Shown piece by piece: positions 33,873 to 43,400 of a stretch of 51,890 nt of DNA (position 1 is the first letter of the stretch; each line of letters starts with the position of its first letter). The stretch is from assembly GCF_023660105.1 (NCBI RefSeq), contig NZ_JAMHGA010000005.1:1-51890 (forward strand), given 5' to 3'. This DNA is from Desulfovibrio aminophilus. Lineage in GTDB: Bacteria; Desulfobacterota; Desulfovibrionia; Desulfovibrionales; Desulfovibrionaceae. Position numbers and translations under genes: made by a program. The notes under the pieces were generated by a model. That model did not search any database. It was not told the origin of the DNA and was given only the letters and a program-made list of their open reading frames with translations.

Positions 33873-34433
33873 ATGCTGCCACAAGCGAAGCCAATCCAAA
33901 TCATTGATGCCATCCGCGAACGGCTTGAACGTGGTCCATTTTCAGAAATGGATTTCGCCCGTTTCACACGCGAAGCTGAAAAGATGAAGAAGAGCGACCC
34001 GGCGACGGCCTATGATGCGCTCGGCGCGCTAGCCTGCATTCGCGGGGATATTGATGGGGTCCATGCCAACCACAAACGTTCAATCAAGGCAGCTGAAAAC
34101 CCCAGTACCGCATGGTACAACTACGCGGTCTCATTAGCTTTTATGACAAAATATATTGAGTCGATTGAAGCGGCGATCCGCGCGCTGAACTCGGACGGAA
34201 CCAATGTAGCCGCCTTAGGGCTGATTATCCAGACCTCGCACACCATCGGGGATATTGAGTCCATGAATTCATGGCTTGAAAAGTGGCACAAGCTCACCGA
34301 GGAGAGGCACCCGGTGGAAGACCTGCTGCTCGAAGACGCCGACGACGCTGAGTTGGTGGACGAGGCCCTGGCCGACGTGGAGGCCAATGGCGCCATCCCG
34401 TGGGAAAAGCTCAAGGCCGAACTCAACCTCTGA
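33873..34433 (+). CDS. Chimeric TPR-like protein with antitoxin tail
   Basis: 186 aa from ATG 33873, chosen because GGAGGT lies 9 nt upstream; ATG 33843 is an alternative. Residues about 1-140 are helical and TPR-like (AYDALGALACIRGDIDGVHA, SIEAAIRALNSDGTNVAALG) with AT-rich, mixed codon use. From about residue 145 the DNA becomes GC-rich and the protein reads LLLEDADDAELVDEALADVE then ANGAIPWEKLKAELNL, the C-terminal tail style of RelB/Phd-type antitoxins that wraps the toxin. The usual small DNA-binding N-terminus is replaced. The RelE gene follows after 12 nt, so this is presumably the antitoxin. Confidence 0.7.
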   Translation: MLPQAKPIQIIDAIRERLERGPFSEMDFARFTREAEKMKKSDPATAYDALGALACIRGDIDGVHANHKRSIKAAENPSTAWYNYAVSLAFMTKYIESIEAAIRALNSDGTNVAALGLIIQTSHTIGDIESMNSWLEKWHKLTEERHPVEDLLLEDADDAELVDEALADVEANGAIPWEKLKAELNL

Positions 34434-34445
34434 TTCCGCGCGGCG

Positions 34446-34709
34446 ATGGCCTACACCATTGAACTCTCCCCGCTCGCCGCGCGTGAACTCAAGAAAATCC
34501 CAAGACAATTTCAGGAACAGGTCAGCGACGCCATTGACCTCCTCGAAGAGAACCCTCGGCGCTACGGCGTCGAAAAATTAACCGCCAAGGACGCCTATCG
34601 ATTCCGTTCCGGCGACTACCGCATCCTTTTCCAGATCAACGATGGCAAACTGATGATCCTCGTCCTGCGCATCGTCGACCGCCGCGAAGCCTACAAGAAA
34701 AAACGCTGA
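34446..34709 (+). CDS. RelE/ParE-family toxin
   Basis: 87 aa. MAYTIELSPLAARELKKIP, an RRYGVEKL segment, DAYRFRSGDYRILFQIN and VLRIVDRREAYKK are classical RelE features, including the C-terminal basic catalytic residues. RelE toxins cut mRNA in the ribosomal A site. It lies 12 nt downstream of the chimeric antitoxin gene on the same strand. Codon use is GC-rich like the antitoxin tail, unlike the antitoxin N-terminal part. Confidence 0.92.
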   Translation: MAYTIELSPLAARELKKIPRQFQEQVSDAIDLLEENPRRYGVEKLTAKDAYRFRSGDYRILFQINDGKLMILVLRIVDRREAYKKKR

Positions 34710-34836
34710 TCCCGTCCCTCGCCCGCCTGATCCAGTATTGAAAAGGGGGTCCAAGCCGCCGTTCCTGGCACCCCCCCGAAGGGCGACAGGCCGCGCGGCC
34801 CCCAGCCTCGGCCGCAGCTCGGCCTCCATGCCAAAG

Positions 34837-35163
34837 TCAAGCGTATAGATGGTACATCCGCAGCACAATGCTGATGATGGATGCAAGCAAAAAGAACAAG
34901 TTTTTTGATTTCATCCCGCCAGCAATAATAAAAAAAGCAAGAATTGCCGTAGCGACAAAAGGCATCCTTGAACCATAAACAGAACCAGCAGCATAAAAAG
35001 TTGCATATACCGCAAGGGACCCGGCGATGATCGTCGGGAGCGCGCTAAAAAATGTCCACCTGATCTTTTTTATCCCAGCTTCCATTGCTGTAGCTGCAAG
35101 CAGAAAAACAAACCCGCTGATCGAAAAAACAATGATGCCGACAAGCACAGAAAGAACAGCCAT
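34837..35163 (-). CDS. Small polytopic membrane protein of foreign composition
   Basis: 108 aa with four hydrophobic segments (VLVGIIVFSISGFVFLLAA, TFFSALPTIIAGSLAVYATF, FVATAILAFFIIAGG, FFLLASIISIVLR). The gene is clearly AT-richer than the surroundings, suggesting acquisition. GGAGG lies 9 nt before the ATG. No family is recognised. It could be cargo of the same island as the toxin-antitoxin pair. Confidence 0.65.
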   Translation of the reverse strand: MAVLSVLVGIIVFSISGFVFLLAATAMEAGIKKIRWTFFSALPTIIAGSLAVYATFYAAGSVYGSRMPFVATAILAFFIIAGGMKSKNLFFLLASIISIVLRMYHLYA

Positions 35164-35285
35164 CCTCCCCCACCTCCCGTTTTACAGCCTATACCGGAAA
35201 ACAGGAGCCGTCGACAACTTCACTCCGCTCGTCTCAGTTTCCGGCTCCTCTCGGCCTCAGTCGGTGAGCTGGGCCTGACTTGCCC

Positions 35286-35482
35286 CTGCCTGGCTCGTGA
35301 AAACACATCTCGCGTCCGCCTTTCGGGGGCCTTCGGCCCCTGTTGCGGAAAGACGAGAGCCTCCTGGCCTTTCCATGAACCCCCGAAGGGGGGGCCTTCG
35401 GCCCCATTTACGGAAAGGCGCTGTTCCTCTTCGGTTTTCTATAAACCGCCGAAGGCGGCTATGAACCCCCGAAGGGGGCGGA
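35286..35482. repeat. Solo R2 end followed by R1 copies
   Basis: CCCCTGCCTGGCTCGTGAAA then ACACATCTCGCGTCCGCC is the complement of one R2 terminus with no partner end. R1 units follow (GGGGGCCTTCGGCCCC, CCATGAACCCCCGAAGGGGG, CTATAAACCGCCGAAGGCGG). The last unit encodes on the minus strand the C-terminal APFGGS and the stop of the deacetylase fusion. Confidence 0.75.
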
Positions 35483-37198
35483 GAGGCCCTGGAAGAAGTG
35501 GCGGGCGTTGGAGCCCAGGGAGCGGGTGCGGTAGCCGCCCTCCTGGACGACCACGGTGGGCAGGTCCAGTTCCGCGACCATGCGGCCGTTGGCCAGGAAG
35601 TCGCGGGCGGAGAGGGTCCAGGTGCCGGTGGGATCGCCCTTGGCCGGGTCCAGGCCCAGGGCCAGCACGAGGAAATCCGGCTTGAAGGCCCGCACCGCGT
35701 CCAGGGCGCGGCGGAGCACGTTGCGGTACATGCGGCCGTCCACGCGCTCGCCCAGGGGGAAGTTGCGGTTGAAGCCCAGGCCCTCGCCCTCGCCGCGCTC
35801 CTCGCGGAAGCCGCTGAAATAGGGATAGGCGAAGCTCGGGTGGCCGTGGATGCTCACGGTGAGCACGTCGGCGCGGGAATAGAAGATGTGCTGCGTGCCG
35901 TTGCCGTGATGGTAGTCCAGGTCGAGCACGGCCACCCTGCCCAGGCGCGAGAGGTGCTGGGCGGCCAGGGCGGAGTTGTTCAGGTAGCAGAAGCCGCCGA
36001 AGCTGCGGCGCTCGGCGTGGTGCCCGGGCGGCCGGACCAGGGCGTAGGCCAGGCGTCGGCCGTCGGCCACGGCGGCGGCCGCGGTCAGGGCGCAGTCGGC
36101 GGCGCGGCGCGCGGCGCGCCAGGCGTTCGGGTTCAGGGGCGTGAAGGTGTCGATGCAGTAGTAGCCCGCGCGCACGGGCAGTTCGCGGGGCGGCCGGGCC
36201 TGGTTGCGGATGGGGAAGACGTAGGGATAGACCGAGCGGCCCGCCGGGATGCGCAGGCAGACGCGCTTGAGATAGTCCACGTAGTCCGCGTCGTGGACCT
36301 CCTTGATCCGGGCGTCCGGGAAGCGGTGCGCGGGAATCTCCTCGAACAGGCCGGAGCGCCGCAGGGGCTCCAGGATGCGGCTCACGCGCACCGGGGCCTC
36401 CACGTAGCCGCGTTCGCGCACGTGGTGGATCTCGTGGCGGTCGTTGACCACCAGGGCGATGCGCCGGTCCGGGGGCAGGGACGGTCCGGGGGCCGGGGCG
36501 GCCGCTGGCGCGGCGTAGCGCGGCGGCCGAAGGGCCACGGGCCCGTCGCGGAAGGAGCGGGCCACCAGATCCACGTATTCCGGCGGGCAGACGCCCCGGT
36601 ACTTGCGTTCCAGGATCGCGCGCACGATGCGCCGGGCCGCGCGGCCGGACAGGGGCCGTTCCCGGCCCAGGGCGTCGAGCACGAGGTAGGGCGGGCAGTC
36701 GCCGCCGGGCTTGAGCGGCGTCTCGTAGGCCGTGCCCGCGATGGGCCGGGCCCCGTAGCGCTCATAGAAGCGCAGCCTGGCGCGGTTCTGGGCCAGGACG
36801 CCCGGGTCGGCGCAAAGCGCGGGGTCGTCGGGCAGGCACTCGAAGAACAGGCCCCAGGACTTGAGCGCCCGGGCCTCCTGGCGCATCCGCTCGTAGAGCG
36901 CCCCGCCCAGGCCCCGGCTGGTCATGGCCTTGGGCACGGAGATGAAGTCCAGGTAGCAGAAGCGCAGGTCCGGGAAGTGCATCAGCAGGGCGAAGCCCTG
37001 GACCTTGCCGCGCACGTCGGCCACGAAGAGCACGGTGCGGAAGCCGTGGCCCACGGGGTCGCGCAGCAGGCCGGGCAGTTCCTCGATCTCCTCCCGGCTC
37101 AGGAGCTGGAACTGTTCGCGGAGGATGGACTGGGCCGTGGCGATGGCCTCGCGGTCCTGGGGCAGCGTGTCGTCGTGGATGCGGCGAATGCGGAACAT
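35459..37198 (-). CDS. GNAT acetyltransferase-histone deacetylase-like fusion
   Basis: About 579 aa. Residues about 1-190 form a GNAT domain (VLFVADVRGKVQGFALLMHF, YLDFISVPKAMTSRGLGGAL with the acetyl-CoA pyrophosphate loop, NRARLRFYERYGARP). After a Pro/Ala linker (about 240-260), residues about 265-575 form a class II HDAC/acetylpolyamine amidohydrolase: VRPPGHHAERRSFGGFCYLN, the zinc site LDLDYHHGNGTQ and GLDPAKGDP, and QEGGY. One chain thus carries opposing acetyl-transfer and deacetylase folds; possible substrates are polyamines or protein lysines. ATG 37198 lacks a clear ribosome-binding site. The last residues are R1-encoded. Confidence 0.9.
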   Translation of the reverse strand: MFRIRRIHDDTLPQDREAIATAQSILREQFQLLSREEIEELPGLLRDPVGHGFRTVLFVADVRGKVQGFALLMHFPDLRFCYLDFISVPKAMTSRGLGGALYERMRQEARALKSWGLFFECLPDDPALCADPGVLAQNRARLRFYERYGARPIAGTAYETPLKPGGDCPPYLVLDALGRERPLSGRAARRIVRAILERKYRGVCPPEYVDLVARSFRDGPVALRPPRYAAPAAAPAPGPSLPPDRRIALVVNDRHEIHHVRERGYVEAPVRVSRILEPLRRSGLFEEIPAHRFPDARIKEVHDADYVDYLKRVCLRIPAGRSVYPYVFPIRNQARPPRELPVRAGYYCIDTFTPLNPNAWRAARRAADCALTAAAAVADGRRLAYALVRPPGHHAERRSFGGFCYLNNSALAAQHLSRLGRVAVLDLDYHHGNGTQHIFYSRADVLTVSIHGHPSFAYPYFSGFREERGEGEGLGFNRNFPLGERVDGRMYRNVLRRALDAVRAFKPDFLVLALGLDPAKGDPTGTWTLSARDFLANGRMVAELDLPTVVVQEGGYRTRSLGSNARHFFQGLSAPFGGS

Positions 37199-37260
37199 GG
37201 CGGCATGATAGGCCAAAAAAGCGCTCTTGCAAACAGGCCCGCGCGTTCGCGGCGCGGGGA

Positions 37261-38292
37261 TCAGCGCATGACGCCGAAAGCGATGAGCGCCAAAAGGAAG
37301 ACCAGCAGGATCGCCCAGAGCAGGACCATCCGCACCGTGAGGGCTCGCGCGCGCTCCCGCTCCCACCAGTTGATCGGCCGGATGCCCTGGGCCAGGAACG
37401 TGACCACGCCCGAGAGATTCAAACCGATGAGGTTGGCCACGAAGAGCATGGCCGCTCCGACGGCGGAGGCCCCGTCCCCCGCGCCAGCGTAGAGGCCGCA
37501 GGCCGTGAGCGGAGGAAGCAGGGCCAGGGCCACCATGACGCCGACCAGGGCCAACGCCCCTCCCAGGGTCACGGAGATGATCCCGGCCGCGCCGGCCACA
37601 AGGGCCAGCAGCACATCCGGATAGTCGATCACGGCCCGCGCGGCCAGTTCCTCCGATCGTTCGGGAAGGCCGAACAGCAAGCCGGCGGCGAGGGATATCC
37701 CCAGGACGAGGCAGACGCTCACGGCCAACGTCGCCAGGGAGCGCTTGCCCAGGTCGATGTCGCCCAGGGTCGTGGCCAGGGACAGCCCCACGTTCGGCCC
37801 GAGCAGCGGCGCGAGCACCATGGCCCCGATGATGACGGCCACGTTGTCGCGCCACAGTCCGATGATGGCGACCAACGTGGCGCAGACCGTCAGGACGACG
37901 AAAATCCGGTTCAATTGGGCCATGTCGAGGATGTCGGCGTAGAGTTCTTCCCGGCTGATGCGGTTCACCGATTTGCTTCCGGCCGGATCGTCCCGCGGGG
38001 CCTCCGCCTCGGGCTCCTTGGCGGAAGCCCCCTCCAGGCGCGGCAGGGTCGCCTCGACGGGATAGACGATGATGCGGTAGTTCTCGGTCCAGGTGAACAG
38101 TGTGGCCAGCTTGTCCAGCACGTTCTCGGAGTCCTTCACGTCGAGGACGATGCGGATGCAGACATCCGTCTCGTCCTCGACGGGGTAGACCCAATAGGTG
38201 TATTCGCCGGAGCTTGCGTGCCCCCCGAGCGAGTCGAGGACCGTCCCCTTGTCCGAGCGCGGAGCCACGACTTCTATGGATCGCAGGGCCAT
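37261..38292 (-). CDS. DUF389 family membrane protein
   Basis: 343 aa. An N-terminal soluble regulatory domain of about 90 residues (SIEVVAPRSDKGTVLDSL, ENYRIIVYPVEATLP) precedes six or so TM helices with the DUF389 core (DNVAVIIGAMVLAPLLGPNVG, LATTLGDIDLGKRSL, LVGVMVALALLPPLTACGL). Function unknown; proposed as a transporter. AAGGACGGCAT precedes ATG. It lies 62 bp upstream of the deacetylase fusion on the same strand. Confidence 0.92.
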   Translation of the reverse strand: MALRSIEVVAPRSDKGTVLDSLGGHASSGEYTYWVYPVEDETDVCIRIVLDVKDSENVLDKLATLFTWTENYRIIVYPVEATLPRLEGASAKEPEAEAPRDDPAGSKSVNRISREELYADILDMAQLNRIFVVLTVCATLVAIIGLWRDNVAVIIGAMVLAPLLGPNVGLSLATTLGDIDLGKRSLATLAVSVCLVLGISLAAGLLFGLPERSEELAARAVIDYPDVLLALVAGAAGIISVTLGGALALVGVMVALALLPPLTACGLYAGAGDGASAVGAAMLFVANLIGLNLSGVVTFLAQGIRPINWWERERARALTVRMVLLWAILLVFLLALIAFGVMR

Positions 38293-38769
38293 ATGCCGTC
38301 CTTGGGCGAGGGTGTGGCGGAACGCGCGGCCGATTGCGCGCGATCACCGGACATGCCTGTTTTCTTCGCACCAGGGGCGCGTGAGGTCAATGCCCCGCCC
38401 CGCCGGACACCGGCCAAGAAAATAAAATAAATAATCCCAACTAATTGATCTTGATTTGCAATTATAGATAAAAAATGTTTTCATTGCGCGGATTGAACGA
38501 TTGAGAGAATCGGCCCCGTCACACTCACCTTTTACTGCAATACAACACCACCTCGATTCTTGAGGACGCGCGCCCAGCGGCATGATCGCCGCACGCCGTC
38601 GCCGTTTCAGGCGTGGCGTGTCCGAAGGCGCGCAACTGACCGCCATTGCTGTGTCACAGCATGGTCATTGCGTCAGACGATCAATCATGGACCATGTCGA
38701 TCCGGCGGGATGAATCGCCTCCTTTCGCGGCAAGGCCCATGACGGACCCCAACGACCAAGGAGGTTTCC
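38293..38769 (+). promoter_or_regulatory. Promoter region and structured leader of the ABC/aminomutase operon
   Basis: AT-rich promoter DNA (38410-38480) leads into GC-rich sequence with nested stems: GCGCGCC (38568-38574) with GGCGCGC (38627-38633), enclosing GCGGC/GCCGC and ACGCC/GGCGT hairpins; then TGCTGT/ACAGCA inside CTGAC/GTCAG. GGAC (38564-38567) can also pair with GTCC (38620-38623), crossing the first stem as a pseudoknot or alternative fold. This suggests a riboswitch-like leader, and lysine would be the logical ligand, but I cannot confirm the L-box core. No gene is seen here. Confidence 0.4.
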
Positions 38770-39549
38770 ATGATCCGCACCCGGCTTTTCCTGGCCCTGG
38801 CCCTGGTCTGTTCCCTGCTGACGGCCGCCTGCTCCGAACGCAAGGCCGACTCCCTGGAACGGGTGAAAAAGGCCGGGGAGATCAGCCTGGCCATGAGCGG
38901 CGGCTACCCGCCCTTCAACTTCTTCAACGACAAGAACGAACTCGTCGGCTTCGACGTGGACGTGGCGGGCGAGGCGGCCAAGCGCCTGGGAGTCCGGCTC
39001 AAGCCCGTGACCACGGACTGGAGCGGAATCATCGAGGGCCTGCGCTCGGGCGTCTACGACGGCATCCTGGGCTCCATGGCCGTGACCCCCGAACGGCTCA
39101 AGGTGGTCGATTTTTCCGAGCCCTACTACTATTCCGGGGCCCAGCTCCTGGTGCGCGCCGACTCCCCCTTCCGCGCCCCCGAGGACCTCAAGGGCAAGGT
39201 CGTGGGCGTGGCCACGGGCACGACCTTCGAGAACGACGCCAAGAAGCTCGGCGTGGCCGAAACCCGCCTCTACCGCGACGACACCCAGACCCTCATGGAA
39301 CTGGACAACGGCGTCATCGACGGCGTGATCACCGACCGGGTCGTGGGCGTGAACGCCGTGAACCAGGAGCGGTTCCGCGTCCGGCTCCTGGGCTCGCCCC
39401 TGCGCGCCGAGGACATCGCCGTGGCCTTCCGCAAGGGCGACGACAGCCTGCGCGAGGCCGTGAACGGCGTGCTGCGCGACATGCGCGCCGACGGCACGCT
39501 CACGTCCCTGTCCCGAAAGTGGCTCAAGGCCGACGTGACCGTCCGCTAG
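38770..39549 (+). CDS. Amino-acid ABC transporter substrate-binding lipoprotein
   Basis: 259 aa. Signal peptide with lipobox LTAAC (Cys about 21), then a type-3 solute-binding domain ([53 protein letters not shown]). AAGGAGGTTTCC gives a strong start. First gene of a five-gene operon (permease, ATPase, ablA, ablB follow with 20 nt, 8 nt and two overlaps). From the context, lysine or a related cationic amino acid is the likely substrate (inference). Confidence 0.93.
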   Translation: MIRTRLFLALALVCSLLTAACSERKADSLERVKKAGEISLAMSGGYPPFNFFNDKNELVGFDVDVAGEAAKRLGVRLKPVTTDWSGIIEGLRSGVYDGILGSMAVTPERLKVVDFSEPYYYSGAQLLVRADSPFRAPEDLKGKVVGVATGTTFENDAKKLGVAETRLYRDDTQTLMELDNGVIDGVITDRVVGVNAVNQERFRVRLLGSPLRAEDIAVAFRKGDDSLREAVNGVLRDMRADGTLTSLSRKWLKADVTVR

Positions 39550-39569
39550 GCCCGGCGAGGAACACCCCG

Positions 39570-40229
39570 ATGTACTACGACGCCTCGGCGCTCATCAAAT
39601 ACTTCCCCTACTTCCTGCCCGCGGCCTGGATGACCATCAAGATCTCCGTGCTCGGCATCCTCCTCGGCCTGGGCCTGGGACTGACGGCGGCCTTCGCCCG
39701 CATCTCGCGGCGGACGGTCCTGAACGCCCCGGCCCGGGCCTACGTCTACGTCATCCGGGGCACGCCCCTGCTGCTCCAGCTCCTGTTCATCTACTACGGC
39801 ATGCGCTCCGTGGCCGGACTGGACGCCGTGCCCTCGGCCGTGCTGGCCCTGGGCGTCCACAACGGAGCCTACATCGGGGAGATCTTCCGGGGGGCCATCC
39901 AGTCCATCGCCCCGGGCCAGATGGAGGCCGCGCGCAGCCTGGGCATGTCCCACTGCCGGGCCATGATCCGCATCATCCTGCCCCAGGCCCTGAAGCGCGC
40001 CGTGCCGCCCCTGGGCAACCAGTTCATCATCGCCCTCAAGGACTCCTCCCTGGCCTCGGCCATCACCATCAACGAACTGCTGCTCAAGGCCCAGCAACTG
40101 GCCTCGTCCAACTTCATGATGATGGAGATGCTCACGGTCGCGGCCTTCTTCTACCTGTTCTACACCGGCGTCTTCACCTGGCTCTTCGCCCGCGTGGAGG
40201 CCCGCCTGGCCGTTTCGGCCCGCACATAG
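39570..40229 (+). CDS. Polar amino-acid ABC transporter permease
   Basis: 219 aa, HisM/GlnP-type: about five TM helices, the early [17 protein letters not shown] helix, [18 protein letters not shown], and the coupling-helix EAA loop [21 protein letters not shown]. It works as a homodimer because no second permease gene is present. Located between the binding protein and the ATPase of the same importer. Confidence 0.94.
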   Translation: MYYDASALIKYFPYFLPAAWMTIKISVLGILLGLGLGLTAAFARISRRTVLNAPARAYVYVIRGTPLLLQLLFIYYGMRSVAGLDAVPSAVLALGVHNGAYIGEIFRGAIQSIAPGQMEAARSLGMSHCRAMIRIILPQALKRAVPPLGNQFIIALKDSSLASAITINELLLKAQQLASSNFMMMEMLTVAAFFYLFYTGVFTWLFARVEARLAVSART

Positions 40230-40237
40230 GAGGTTTC

Positions 40238-40986
<749 letters not shown>

Positions 40987-40990
<4 letters not shown>

Positions 40991-42303
40991 ACCATTCCCT
41001 TTCCGAACGACAACGCGAGGTGGCCCGCGACCTGGACCACGAGGGCTGGAAATCCAGCTGGACCGACTGGAAGTGGCACATCCGCCACGGCGTCCGCGAC
41101 CTGGAGGGCTTCGAGCGCCTGCTCGGAACCCGTTTCGACGAGCGCCGCCGCCGGGCCCTGGAACGCACCGCCGCCCGCTTCCCCCTGGCCGTGACCCCCT
41201 ACTACCTCTCGCTCATCGACACCTCGGACCCGCTCAACGACCCCGTGTTCAAGCAGTGCTTCCCCTCGCCCCGCGAGCTGGACATCGGCCGCTTCGACAT
41301 GACCGACCCGCTGCACGAGGACCGCGACAGCCCGGCCCCCTGCATCACCCACCGCTACCCCGACCGGGCCCTGTTCCTCGTCTCCGGCCTCTGCGCCACC
41401 TACTGCCGCCACTGCACCCGCAAGCGCCGCGTGGGCGACGTGGACCGCATCCCCGACGACGACGAAATCCTGGCGGGCATCGAGTACATCCGCGACACCC
41501 CGCAGATCCGCGACGTGCTGCTCTCGGGCGGCGATCCGCTGATGCTCTCCAACGAGCGGCTGGACTGGATTCTCGGCCAATTGCGGGCCATCGAGCACGT
41601 GGAGGTCCTGCGCATCGGCACGCGCATGCCCGTGGTCCTGCCCTACCGCGTCACCGACGAGTTGGCGGCCATGCTCAAGCGCCACCATCCGCTGTGGATC
41701 AACACCCACTTCAACCATCCCCGGGAGCTGACGGCCAGCAGCCGCGCGGCCCTGGCCCGCCTGGCCGACGCGGGCATCCCCCTGGGCAACCAGAGCGTGC
41801 TCCTGGCCGGGGTCAACGACTGCCCCAGGCTCATCAAGACCCTCAACCGCAAGCTGGTGAAGAACCGCGTGCGGCCCTACTACCTCTACCAGTGCGACCT
41901 CTCCGAGGGCCTGAGCCACTTCCGCACCCCGGTGGCCGCGGGCATCGAGATCATGGAAAGCCTGCGCGGCCACACCAGCGGCTTCTGCGTGCCGACCTTC
42001 GTGGTGGACGCCCCGGGCGGCGGGGGCAAGATTCCGGTCATGCCCAACTACGTCGTCTCCTGGGGCGCGGGCAAGGTGGTCCTGCGCAACTACGAGGGCG
42101 TGCTCACGACCTACGTCGGGCCGGAGAAGTACGAGCGCCCGGCCTGCGACCGCAACTGCGCGGACTGCTCCCTGACCCTCAAGGAGGAAGGGGCCGAGGA
42201 ACGCTGCATCGGCGTGGAGCGCCTGCTCTCGGACAGCAACGACACCCGCAGCCTGACCCCGGCGGACAACGCGCGCATGGAGCGGCGCAACCATGTCGCC
42301 TGA
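40987..42303 (+). CDS. ablA: Lysine 2,3-aminomutase
   Basis: 438 aa. Radical-SAM motif CATYCRHC (Cys136, Cys140, Cys143), the KRRVGD region, PLP/lysine-binding segments ([33 protein letters not shown]) and a C-terminal Cys set ([10 protein letters not shown]) typical of KamA/AblA. Converts L-lysine to L-beta-lysine using SAM, a 4Fe-4S cluster and PLP. ATG 40987 is chosen because GGGAGG lies 6 nt before it; ATG 40981 is in frame but inside that site. The next gene overlaps by 11 nt. Confidence 0.95.
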
Positions 42304-43198
42304 CGTCCTGGCCACCATCGGCGCGTCCCAGGTCCAGCACGGCCCGCTCAACGACCGGATCTACCTCATGAAGCTGGCCCGCGAGGACTGCCCGGGCATG
42401 GCCCCCAGGCTGGAACGGCTGGCCCGCCGCCAGGGCTACGGCAAGATCTTCGCCAAGGTGCCGCACTGGGCCGTGGAGCACTTCCAGGACCACGGCTTCA
42501 GCACCGAGGCCGTGGTTCCGGGCCTGCTGCGCGGACGCGAGGCCGTGCACTTCATGGCCCGCTACCTCAAACTCTCCCGCCGCATCCCCCGCGACCGGGT
42601 GCGCCTGGGCCGCATCCTGGCCCTGGCCCAGGCCCGGGCCAAGGCCGCGGGGCGGCCGCGCCGCCCCCTGCCCCGGGACTGCGAGATCGTGCCCCTGGGC
42701 CCGGCCCAGGCCGAGGAAATGGCCGCGATCTACTCCCGCGTGTTCGAGAGCTACCCCTTCCCGGTGCAGAACCCCGGGTTCCTGCGCCGGGGCATGGCCG
42801 AGGACGTGCGTTTCTTCGGCGTCCGCCGCCAGGGGGAGCTGGCCGCCCTGGCCTCGGCCGAGATCGACCGCGAGGGGGCCAACGCCGAAATGACCGACTT
42901 CGCCACCCTGCCCGAGCATCGCGGCCAGGGCCTGGCCTCGGCCCTGCTGGAGCACATGGGCCGGGCCGTGCGCGAGGAGGGGGTGCGGACCCTCTACACC
43001 ATCGCCCGGGCGGCCTCCCCGGGCATGAACGCGGTCTTCGCCCGGGCCGGATACCGCCTCGCCGGAACCCTGCCCAACAACACCCACATCGCCGGAAGCA
43101 TCGAAACCATGAACGTCTGGTCCACTCCCCCGACTTCGCCGCCCCCTTCGGGGGTTCATGGAAAGACAGGGAACGGGAGCCTCGCGGCTGTTCCGTAG
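42293..43198 (+). CDS. ablB: Beta-lysine N-acetyltransferase
   Basis: 301 aa. An N-terminal AblB-specific region ([38 protein letters not shown]) is followed by a GNAT domain with [21 protein letters not shown] and the terminal [15 protein letters not shown]. It acetylates beta-lysine at N-epsilon, finishing synthesis of the compatible solute N-epsilon-acetyl-beta-lysine. AblB usually ends near MNVW; here about 20 further residues ([19 protein letters not shown]) are an R1 repeat read in frame, a recent-looking C-terminal extension. The 11-nt overlap with ablA couples their translation. Confidence 0.92.
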   Translation: MSPDVLATIGASQVQHGPLNDRIYLMKLAREDCPGMAPRLERLARRQGYGKIFAKVPHWAVEHFQDHGFSTEAVVPGLLRGREAVHFMARYLKLSRRIPRDRVRLGRILALAQARAKAAGRPRRPLPRDCEIVPLGPAQAEEMAAIYSRVFESYPFPVQNPGFLRRGMAEDVRFFGVRRQGELAALASAEIDREGANAEMTDFATLPEHRGQGLASALLEHMGRAVREEGVRTLYTIARAASPGMNAVFARAGYRLAGTLPNNTHIAGSIETMNVWSTPPTSPPPSGVHGKTGNGSLAAVP

Positions 43199-43282
43199 AC
43201 CGCCTTCGGCCCGGCTTCGCCGGTTTTCGGAAAGGCAAAACGCCGAACGCCTCTCCGGTTTACCGGCGAAGCCGGAGGGCGG
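43128..43282 (+). repeat. R1 repeats at the 3' end of ablB
   Basis: CCCCCTTCGGGGG stem with TTCATGGAAAGACAGG (translated as the ablB tail), then CCGGCTTCGCCGG with TTTTCGGAAAGGC and CCGGCGAAGCCGG. Confidence 0.85.
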
Positions 43283-43290
43283 GTCAAAAA

Positions 43291-43341
43291 CCGCGTCCGC
43301 AAGGCGCGAAAAAAGGCCGAGCCCTTGCGGACCCGGCCTTT
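43291..43341 (-). terminator. Terminator of the PaaK-like ligase gene
   Basis: On the minus strand AAAGGCCG...CGGCCTTTTTT forms a terminator. A further perfect inverted repeat GTCCGCAAGG/CCTTGCGGAC overlaps it. Confidence 0.75.
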
Positions 43342-43400
43342 GTGCATTTCCGTGAACCCTTGCATCGCAACGCAGCCGCCAGGGAATTTTCAGCGGCTCG

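Noticed and set aside
38560-38690. Calling the leader a lysine riboswitch
   Set aside because: The stems are suggestive and the operon fits, but I could not identify the conserved L-box core, so only a structured leader is reported.
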